64,000 nt of DNA, from positions 1-64,000 of the forward strand of contig DATAVA010000064.1 in assembly GCA_036267975.1 (NCBI GenBank), written 5' to 3'. Below, piece by piece: positions 8,330 through 14,784 of the stretch; position 1 is the first letter of the stretch; every line of letters starts with the position of its first letter. The stretch is from DAIDKA01 sp036267975. Lineage in GTDB: Bacteria; Pseudomonadota; Gammaproteobacteria; Steroidobacterales; Steroidobacteraceae. The position numbers and the translations under genes were made by a program. The notes below the pieces were generated by a model. That model was not told the DNA's origin. It searched no databases and saw nothing but the letters and a program-made list of their open reading frames with translations.

Positions 8330-9325
8330 TTGCATCCGAGAAATTTCAGCCTGAGCGTCCTGGTATCGTCGATCCTCGGCATGGCCATGTCCTGCTGCTA
8401 CGCACAGTCACCCACTTCAGCCGCAAAGTCGGATGCAGCAGGGCACGGCGCCTGCAACTATGCGTGCCTGACCGGGTTCACGAACCGCTACATGGATGCG
8501 CTGGTGCATAAGGATCCGTCTCGTATCCCGCTGGCGCCGGACGTCAGGTTTACCGAAAACGACGTCCAGATGCCGATTGGCGAAGAAGGGATCTGGGGCA
8601 CGATCAGTACCGTCTCACCGAATGCCATGGCCGTCGCGGACACCCGCACCGGCAATGCGGCGTGGTTCGGCACGGTCGAGGAGCATGGCGAGCCTGCCTA
8701 CTACGCCATGCGGCTGCGGATCAAGGGCGGCATGATTACCGAGGTCGAGACCGTGGTCGAGCGCAAGCCGGGTCTGCCGGCGCCGTTCGGGGATCCCACG
8801 AAACTGGTCCACGATCCGGCGTTTTCGCAAGTGGAGCAGCCGCAGGAACGCCGGGAAAGAGAGCGTCTGCGCGATATCGCCAACGGGTATTTCAGCACCA
8901 TCTCGCGCAATGACGGCGAGATCCTCACGGAATTTGACCCTGATTGCCAGCGTACCGAAAACGGCATCAGTACCACGAGCGGCACCTTTGGATCGGCCGC
9001 GCTCGCGCAGGGCTGCGAGGCGCAGTTCAAGCTGGGCTATTTCCACATCAACAAGCGTGTCCGGCAGCGGCATTATCCGCTCATCGATACGGAGCGCGGC
9101 GTGGTAGTTGCGACCGGCTTCTTTGATCACGACAACGCCAAAGACACCTATATGACGACCGACGGGAAGGTCCAAAAGACACTGCTGAAGTTCCCGAATT
9201 CGCTCTCACTGATGGAAGCGTTCAAGATCCGCAATGGCAAGATCTACCGCGTCGAGGCGATCTTCACTTACGTTCCGTACTACATGCATTCTCCGTGGCC
9301 CAATCCTGAGGATGCGGACGAATAA
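8330..9325 (+). CDS. Exported DUF8021-like protein (copy 1)
   Basis: A TTG start with ACGGGGAG upstream opens a signal peptide ending CCYAQ. The mature protein begins with the cysteine-containing pattern CNYACLTGFTNRYMDALVHKD, followed by FTENDVQMPIGEEGIWG and an internal repeat-like second half (IANGYFSTI, CQRTENG, then HYPLIDTERGVVVATGFFDH). From memory this matches the DUF8021 family of bacterial and fungal secreted proteins, which seems to consist of two SnoaL-like halves. No catalytic residues are known. It heads the plus-strand operon and abuts a second DUF8021 gene. Export and context suggest a periplasmic role beside the PQQ dehydrogenase. Confidence 0.8.
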   Translation: MHPRNFSLSVLVSSILGMAMSCCYAQSPTSAAKSDAAGHGACNYACLTGFTNRYMDALVHKDPSRIPLAPDVRFTENDVQMPIGEEGIWGTISTVSPNAMAVADTRTGNAAWFGTVEEHGEPAYYAMRLRIKGGMITEVETVVERKPGLPAPFGDPTKLVHDPAFSQVEQPQERRERERLRDIANGYFSTISRNDGEILTEFDPDCQRTENGISTTSGTFGSAALAQGCEAQFKLGYFHINKRVRQRHYPLIDTERGVVVATGFFDHDNAKDTYMTTDGKVQKTLLKFPNSLSLMEAFKIRNGKIYRVEAIFTYVPYYMHSPWPNPEDADE

Positions 9326-9326
9326 C

Positions 9327-10313
9327 ATGAAAAGTGGTGCATGGGTTCTAGTATCGCTGTGCATCGGCTCCGCATTCTCGAATGCGGCGACCGCGCAGTC
9401 TGATTCGCACGCTGCGTGCGACCGCCACTGTCTGGTCGGAATCGCCAACGATTACGCCGCGGCGTTAGTAGGTCACACGCCGAATAAGCTCGCCGTCGCA
9501 CCCGGTGTGAAATTCACGGAGAACCTGGTACCCCTTAAATTCGGCGAGCAGGGAGTGTGGAAGACGGTAACGGGACGGCGCGATTTCAATATCTACGCCG
9601 CAGATGTCGACACCGGCAACGTGGTCTGGATCGGGATCGTCAAGGAAAACGACAAGGCAGTGATGATGGCGGCGCGGCTCAAGGTGGTCGGTCACCGCAT
9701 CACCGAGTTGGAGACGCTGGTAGGCCGATCCGCACTGACGGGAGCCGAGAAGGTCGAGGCGCCGCGGCCGGACTTCGCCGAAGGAGTGCCGCAGGCAGAG
9801 CGCCTGGATCGCCAGCGGCTCATCGCGATCGCCGATTCAAACTGGGATGCGATGGAGCAGGGCAACGGCCGCCTCGCGCCCTATGCGCAGGACTGTGAGC
9901 GGCATGACAACGGAGAGCAGACCTCCAAGGGCAGTTCCCCGGCCGAGGGCGCCCCGGACAGCGATGGCAGCCTCGATGACCGCAGCTGCTTCGGGCAGAT
10001 GAATTCCGGCCGATTCAACAATGGCAACAAGGTCTACCCGCGGCGCATCTGGGCGGTGGATCGCGAGCATGGGCTGGCCGTCGGTCTGTTTACGCCGAAT
10101 GTCCCGGGAAACGTGCGGGAGATCAAATTGCGCGGCGGCAAGATGCTGGCCGCGGATGCATCGGAACTGCTGCCGTTCACGATCCAGCAGGTCGAGATGT
10201 TCAAGATCGTGCGCGGGAAGATCAGCAAGGTGGAGGTCGTTCTGGGTCCCCGGGTGCCCTACGGCATGCGCAGTCCCTTTGACATGAAAACACTGTGGGA
10301 GCCACGCCCGTGA
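9327..10313 (+). CDS. Exported DUF8021-like protein (copy 2)
   Basis: Paralogue of the preceding gene: signal peptide ending ATAQ, then CDRHCLVGIANDYAAAL, FTENLVPLKFGEQGVWK, a middle AIADSNWDAMEQGN segment with CERHDNG, and a C-terminal KVYPRRIWAVDREHGLAVGLF strand. The insertion around residues 210-230 is rich in Ser, Gly and Asp and contains an extra Cys. ATG 9327 starts the signal peptide directly; ATG 9312 would add five residues. The start lies one base after the upstream stop, and the 3' end overlaps the next gene, so the operon is translationally coupled. Function unknown. Confidence 0.8.
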   Translation: MKSGAWVLVSLCIGSAFSNAATAQSDSHAACDRHCLVGIANDYAAALVGHTPNKLAVAPGVKFTENLVPLKFGEQGVWKTVTGRRDFNIYAADVDTGNVVWIGIVKENDKAVMMAARLKVVGHRITELETLVGRSALTGAEKVEAPRPDFAEGVPQAERLDRQRLIAIADSNWDAMEQGNGRLAPYAQDCERHDNGEQTSKGSSPAEGAPDSDGSLDDRSCFGQMNSGRFNNGNKVYPRRIWAVDREHGLAVGLFTPNVPGNVREIKLRGGKMLAADASELLPFTIQQVEMFKIVRGKISKVEVVLGPRVPYGMRSPFDMKTLWEPRP

Positions 10314-11707
10314 GGTTGCGATGTGATTCGCACCTCCTGGCGGCTTGCCTGCTGCTGAGTATGATTCATTGTGCGCCTAGCCTGGCGCAGTCCGCCGCCG
10401 CCCGCTTGGCTGCCCTGCAGGCCCGCGTCGTGGCGCTGGACCATGAGACCGCCTATGTCGAGGCCATTACCCAGATCCAGCGCCTGGGCAAGGCGTTTGG
10501 CTACTACACCGACAAGGGCTACTTCAGCGAGGCGGCCGACCTCTTTACCGATGACGCCACATTCCAGTGGGGCATGGATGGCATTTTCAGAGGCAAGGCC
10601 CGGATCCGGGAGCTGCTGACGCGCCATGGCGGCGGAAGTCTGACGGAAGGGCCGGGGCTACCGTTCGGCCGACTCAATCTGCGCATGCAGTTGCAGCCGG
10701 TGGTGACCGTGGCGGCCGATGGGCTGACCGCGCATGCGCGGTGGCGGGAATGGGGGCTGCTGGGCGAATACAAGAAGTCGGCGACGTGGGGTGATGCGAT
10801 TGTTGAGGATGAATATCTACAGCAAGGCGGAGTATGGAAGATCGCCGCGCGGCACTACTACCTGAATTTCGAGGCGCCCTACCAAGGGGGTTGGCCCGCC
10901 CTGAAGGCGGTCAGCGGTGATTGGCGTTCGCCAGTCGCCGCGCAGTTTCCTCCAGACCGACCCGCACCGTTTCAGTACCAGTCGTTTCCGGCGGTGTTCG
11001 TACCCCCGTATCACTACGCCAACGGCAATTTGCGCGCCATACAAAGCCGGCCGCCGTTCGATCCCCCGAAGCGCCCCGAGGACCGCCTGGGCAGGCTCGA
11101 AGCGCTCGCCGATGCGAAGGAACTGCAGGTGGGCCGCGTTGAATCGGTCCGCGCGATCGAGAACCTTCAAGACATGTACGGCTACTACATTGACAAAGGG
11201 CAGTGGCGGCAGGCCGCCGCCTTGTTCAGCCGCGACGGAACGTACGAGTTCGGCCAGGGTGGCGTCTATATCGGCACGGCACACATCGAGCGCGCGTTGT
11301 CGCTGGTCGGACCCCAGGGACTGGCACCGGGGCAGCTCAACAACTATGTGATGGAACAGCAGGTGATCCATGTATCACCGGATAACCGCACTGCGAAGGC
11401 CCGCTGGCGCAGCGACGTGGAGCTCGCGCGCGACGGTAAAGGCCGCTGGGGAGGCGGGGTCTACGAAAACGAGTACGTCAACGAGCACGGCACCTGGAAG
11501 CTCAGCAAGCTGCATTACTACGTCACTTTCTGGGGGGACTACGATCAGGGCTGGGTGGTCAAGCCCTTCCCCATGGATCCGCCCAGTACTGTCGTCCTGC
11601 CGGACCGGCCACCCACCGTGGTGTACCAGTCGTTCCCCAAGCTACAGGTGGTGCCGTTTGATTACGTGCATCCGGTGACGGGCAAGCCCCTCGTGGAGGA
11701 GAAGTAA
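10310..11707 (+). CDS. Exported tandem SnoaL/NTF2 double-domain protein
   Basis: This protein contains two SnoaL-like domains in series. Each starts with an alpha segment of the type QRLGKAFGYYTDKGYF or LQDMYGYYIDKGQW, followed by LF..D.T...G..G...G. Each also has a WRE/WRSDVE strand, an EDEYLQQGG or ENEYVNEHG turn with WK, and a HYYLNF/HYYVTF strand with GGW/QGW. Each ends in a proline-rich tail with YQSFP and PFDY/PYHY. The frame is open from GTG 10295, but GTG 10310 overlaps the previous stop as GTGA and is the better start. A signal peptide ends SLAQ. Residues between the domains are predicted helical. The double form could mimic a homodimer. Substrate unknown. Confidence 0.85.
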   Translation: MRLRCDSHLLAACLLLSMIHCAPSLAQSAAARLAALQARVVALDHETAYVEAITQIQRLGKAFGYYTDKGYFSEAADLFTDDATFQWGMDGIFRGKARIRELLTRHGGGSLTEGPGLPFGRLNLRMQLQPVVTVAADGLTAHARWREWGLLGEYKKSATWGDAIVEDEYLQQGGVWKIAARHYYLNFEAPYQGGWPALKAVSGDWRSPVAAQFPPDRPAPFQYQSFPAVFVPPYHYANGNLRAIQSRPPFDPPKRPEDRLGRLEALADAKELQVGRVESVRAIENLQDMYGYYIDKGQWRQAAALFSRDGTYEFGQGGVYIGTAHIERALSLVGPQGLAPGQLNNYVMEQQVIHVSPDNRTAKARWRSDVELARDGKGRWGGGVYENEYVNEHGTWKLSKLHYYVTFWGDYDQGWVVKPFPMDPPSTVVLPDRPPTVVYQSFPKLQVVPFDYVHPVTGKPLVEEK

Positions 11708-12453
11708 TGAACACTCGCCTCCTATTGCTATGCCTGGTCGCTGGCCTGGCAGGTCCGCTGAGTGCAGCTGCCGATCAGTCGCCTTCCGACGCGGCCCTGC
11801 AGACCGTCGAGCAGCAGTTAAATGGCATCGGCAACCGCCTGACGCGCCTTCAGGATTTGACCGATATCGAGATCGTGCAGCACGCCTACGGCTACTTCGT
11901 AGACAAGGCTCAGTGGCATGCATTGTCCGACCTGTTCGCCGCGGATGCCACGCTGGAGATCGGGGGCAAGGGCGTGTTCCTCGGACATGACCGGGTTTTC
12001 GAGTACATGCAGACCGGTATGGGCCCCATCGGGCCGCACGACGGCTCTTTGATCGACCACCAGCAATTCCAGTGTCTGCCCAGCGTCGACCTTGACGGCG
12101 TAACGGGCCACATTCGCTGTATCGCCTTCGTCATGAGTTCCGGCGGCTGGGGCCATGTCTACTACGAAAACATGTACACGAAGGAAAAAGGGATCTGGAA
12201 GTTTAAGAAGCTGCACGGCCCATTCAACATGTATGGTGGCTACAAGGTGGGCTGGCTGGACAACACTATGGTCAACACCTTTCCGGAGAAATTCCCGCCT
12301 TGGCCGGATCTGCCGCCGACCGTAATGTATCTGACGTATCCCAACTATTACGCCGAGCCGTTCCACTATCCCAATCCGGTGACGGGAAGGATGGCTCCGC
12401 CGCCCAGCCCGCGGGCAGGCGGATTGGCATTCGGCGCTGGTGCTGCATGGTGA
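11707..12453 (+). CDS. Exported SnoaL/NTF2-like protein, last gene of plus-strand operon
   Basis: The ATG overlaps the previous stop (TAATG). A signal peptide (LLLLCLVAGLAGPLSAAA) leads to one SnoaL-like domain closely resembling each half of the upstream double-domain protein: VQHAYGYFVDKAQW, LFAADATLEIGGKGVF, the YYENMYTKEKGIWKFKKLH strand and YGGYKVGW, with a similar proline-rich tail ending in YPNPVTG. The last 20 residues, rich in Pro and Gly, lack a counterpart in the paralogue. The gene may therefore have been joined here to foreign sequence, since fragments of other genes follow directly. Periplasmic role inferred; reaction unknown. Confidence 0.82.
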   Translation: MNTRLLLLCLVAGLAGPLSAAADQSPSDAALQTVEQQLNGIGNRLTRLQDLTDIEIVQHAYGYFVDKAQWHALSDLFAADATLEIGGKGVFLGHDRVFEYMQTGMGPIGPHDGSLIDHQQFQCLPSVDLDGVTGHIRCIAFVMSSGGWGHVYYENMYTKEKGIWKFKKLHGPFNMYGGYKVGWLDNTMVNTFPEKFPPWPDLPPTVMYLTYPNYYAEPFHYPNPVTGRMAPPPSPRAGGLAFGAGAAW

Positions 12454-12631
12454 TGAGCGCAGCCGGGTAGGCCGCAAGCGCGAGTGCATCTGCGGCCGAG
12501 ATCAGATCGATTCCCATCTGGACCGTGCGATCTTCGCCCGCGATCAGCAGTTGGTTGCAGTCGATGTCGTCCACGAATGAGGGCCGTTCGTCGTCCCGCC
12601 TGTTGCAATCGAAAGAATGCATCCTAGCCAT
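12434..12631 (-). pseudogene. 5' fragment of an unknown gene
   Basis: On the minus strand an ATG at 12631 has a strong GGAGG ribosome site six bases upstream. It opens a plausible N-terminus (MARMHSFDC, then DDIDCNQLLIAGEDR and an alanine-rich helix). The frame continues to 12272 but there lies opposite the 3' end of the SnoaL gene, where its residues look like shadow translation. I read this as the beginning of a real gene whose rest was deleted. The family is not recognised. Confidence 0.3.
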
Positions 12632-12714
12632 GATTGCCTCCGTTGTGGTCAGGCCCTCGTCGGTGTTCCGCCACCGGCAGGGGCCGATTCGGTCACTTCT
12701 TGAACCTCGCCGGC

Positions 12715-13011
12715 TTCTTCAGCTTATCGGCGAGCAAGGCGGCGTTGCGCTCATTCGCGCGCACTTGGCTCAACGAACTGAAGGGCAGGAATATCCGGGT
12801 GAACGTGCTGAGTCCGGGGCCGATCGCCACGCCGATGCAGGACCAAGTTCTGGACGAGGAGGGGAGGCGGCAGTTCGAATCCCTGATCCCGCGGGGGAAG
12901 ATGGGTCGTCCTGAGGAAATTGCGGCGGTCGCGCTGTTCCTTGCTTCAGACGATTCGAGCTTCGTGAATGGGGTGGACTTGCCCGTCGACGGTGGTTTCT
13001 CGGCCATCTGA
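12715..13011 (+). pseudogene. C-terminal half of a short-chain dehydrogenase/reductase
   Basis: The frame encodes the second half of a classical SDR: SASKAALRSFARTWLNEL with the catalytic Lys, then NIRVNVLSPGPIATPM, GRPEEIAAVALFLASDDSSFVNG and a DGGFSAI end. The Rossmann TGxxxGIG motif and the catalytic Ser are absent, and the position of the catalytic Tyr in YSASK is Leu. Homology starts exactly there, so the gene was cut just before the active-site Tyr. The upstream part of the frame to 12634 has no SDR features. The product cannot be active. It suggests that an SDR once belonged to the neighbouring catabolic operon. Confidence 0.8.
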
Positions 13012-13285
13012 ATTCGCGCCCAAAAGCCCCGCCCGGGCGAGTCAGGTCAGGTTGGTCGTCGCTGATTCGCCTGACTGACTCCGTCCGAGGGCGCGGATAC
13101 CGGAGCAGTTGCGGCCAAGGTGTAGGCGGCTGCGTTATCGGTTCGAATCTAACGAATCGTAATGAATTAGTGAGCTTGAATCAGAATAAAATTCGTGCGA
13201 GCGGTGCGATTTCACCGAACTTCAGCGCGAATGGTGTTGTCTCTTTCACAAGAGGGGACACATCAATGAGCTGAGGAGTTCTTTC

Positions 13286-13582
13286 ATGACACGGAACCAA
13301 CTGCTGAGCGTCGTCACCGGCACCTTCCTGATGACTTTTGTGGCTGTGGCGCACGCCGCCAATTCCGTAAATTCCACCGATACGCAGATCACCGACCGTG
13401 TGAGAAGCGAGTTGAGCCAGAAGGATCCGGATATCGCGCCGCGCGTCCGGATAGTGACGCAGGACGGTGTCGTGACGCTCTCAGGCAATGCGCTGTCACC
13501 GGGATACGTCGTCAATCTCTTGCGCGATGCGCGCAAGGTCGATGGTGTCGTGAAGGTGGAGAACCATCTCACGGTTGACTAG
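13286..13582 (+). CDS. Periplasmic BON-domain protein
   Basis: A 98-residue protein with signal peptide (ending AHAA) and one BON domain: ITDRVRSELSQ, VRIVTQDGVVTLSGNALSPG, and VDGVVKVENHLTV at the C-terminus. BON domains (OsmY-like) bind phospholipid or surface structures and are common in osmotic and envelope stress proteins. ATG 13286 has GAGGAG about seven bases upstream. The gene stands alone, preceded by about 270 bases with an AT-rich stretch (about 13138-13200) likely to hold its promoter. Confidence 0.88.
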   Translation: MTRNQLLSVVTGTFLMTFVAVAHAANSVNSTDTQITDRVRSELSQKDPDIAPRVRIVTQDGVVTLSGNALSPGYVVNLLRDARKVDGVVKVENHLTVD

Positions 13583-13675
13583 GACCAAGGTCGGCAGCAT
13601 CGGCGCGGCTAGTGTTCGTAGCAGCGTTGCTCGATCGCGGAGCACCGAACGGAGCGCGGTGGCCTTAAGAATCCG

Positions 13676-14191
13676 GTGCTAGCGGGCCGCCATTCGGGCG
13701 CAGGTACCATTGCGCGGATCGCGTCCAGCGCGGAGCGTCAGTGTCTGCTTGGCTGGGTGGGCGGCCGCGCCGCTGCGCAAGCTGGATTGGACGCATCGAC
13801 ATACGTGTTGAGCCGGGTTCTGCCGGCGCCGGCAGCTGAATTCCGGCGCTGTACCGAGGCCTGTGCGGGAGCGGAGCCGCGATTTGCGCTTGCGGAGCTC
13901 AATGCGCTGCTGGCGGGATTTTCCACGGGTGAATTGCGTACCGCCGTTGCCGAGTTTCCCGCTGGCGGGTTGTCGGCCTTTTTGCGCAACTACATCGCGG
14001 CAATGGTGGAGCACGCCTGTGCGCGCCGAGCAGTGACTGTTCCCGGCCGGGTCTGGGTGGTCAAGCCGCTGTCCGAGCCGGTCTTCGGCAGCGAGCTGCA
14101 GAGTGTGCGTCTGCATCTGCTCACGCAATCGCCACCGGCCTTCCGTTGCCGCAATATCTTCATCGACTCGAGCGTCGGCGAGCGGGTTTGA
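13676..14191 (+). CDS. Hypothetical protein, partner of nucleotidyltransferase-like gene
   Basis: A 171-residue alanine- and arginine-rich protein with a GTG start, ending one base before the next ATG. The C-terminal third (VWVVKPLSEPVFGSELQSVRLHLLTQ to IFIDSSVGERV) looks like a genuine folded segment. The N-terminal part is less certain, and the true start may be downstream. No helix-turn-helix is obvious. Its position directly before a DUF6036-type nucleotidyltransferase gene makes an antitoxin or accessory role likely by analogy with AbiE-like and MenA-like pairs. That is inference from arrangement only. Confidence 0.5.
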   Translation: MLAGRHSGAGTIARIASSAERQCLLGWVGGRAAAQAGLDASTYVLSRVLPAPAAEFRRCTEACAGAEPRFALAELNALLAGFSTGELRTAVAEFPAGGLSAFLRNYIAAMVEHACARRAVTVPGRVWVVKPLSEPVFGSELQSVRLHLLTQSPPAFRCRNIFIDSSVGERV

Positions 14192-14192
14192 A

Positions 14193-14723
14193 ATGCCTGT
14201 CTCGCTGAGTGCGGCGGACATCCGGCGGCTGTTCGAATTGCTGAACGAAGCGTTGCGGGAATCGGGGACGCAGGCAGAGCTGTTCCTGGTGGGCGGCGCC
14301 GTCATGTGTCTCGCGTACCACGCGAGGCCATCCACCCAGGGTGTTGACGCCCTGTTCCGTCCTCCGGAAGCAGTCCGTAAGGCAGCTGCGCGCGTGGCGG
14401 TTCGTGCGGGCGTCAGGCCCGATTGGCTCAACGATGGCGTCAAGGGTTGCCTGAGTGCTCAAGGGGAGTTTGCTTCGTTCCTGGAGCTCGATCACCTGCG
14501 CGTCATGATGGCGCAACCGGGTTATCTGCTGGCGATGAAGTGCCTGGCTTTCAGGATCGGTATCGAATTTCACGACGAGGAGGATGTTCGCTACCTGCTG
14601 CGGCATCTGGATGTTCGTGACTACGATCAGGCGGTCGCGGTCATCACGAAGTACTGCCCCCTGGAGCGCCTCCCGCAGAAGAGCCTCAACGCCCTCGCCG
14701 AGTTGCTGCCCGCGCACGCTTGA
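14193..14723 (+). CDS. DUF6036-type nucleotidyltransferase-like protein with altered active site
   Basis: A 176-residue protein resembling the nucleotidyltransferase-fold DUF6036/AbiEii group. It has the LFLVGGAVMCLAYHARPST segment, then DALFRPP, a DWLNDGVKG motif, and a C-terminal LLAMKCLAFRIG..DEEDVRYLL region. Family members normally read STKDVDAL, supplying the DxD metal ligands. Here the text is STQGVDAL (residues 47-54), so the first Asp is Gly50. The protein may therefore lack transferase activity or be a decaying toxin. It is coupled to the preceding gene and followed by a strong terminator hairpin. The ATG was chosen because it follows the upstream stop by one base. Confidence 0.7.
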   Translation: MPVSLSAADIRRLFELLNEALRESGTQAELFLVGGAVMCLAYHARPSTQGVDALFRPPEAVRKAAARVAVRAGVRPDWLNDGVKGCLSAQGEFASFLELDHLRVMMAQPGYLLAMKCLAFRIGIEFHDEEDVRYLLRHLDVRDYDQAVAVITKYCPLERLPQKSLNALAELLPAHA

Positions 14724-14736
14724 GCCGGGTCAGAGA

Positions 14737-14760
14737 AGCCCCCGGGCGGTGCCGGGGGCT
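14737..14760 (+). terminator. Hairpin terminator downstream of nucleotidyltransferase gene
   Basis: A perfect nine-base-pair stem, AGCCCCCGG (14737-14745) and CCGGGGGCT (14752-14760), with a six-base loop, followed by CTTGCT. It lies 14 bases after one stop codon and 25 bases from the convergent G8-domain gene stop, so it could serve both. The T-run is short. Confidence 0.6.
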
Positions 14761-14784
14761 CTTGCTCATACGACAGGATCCCGC

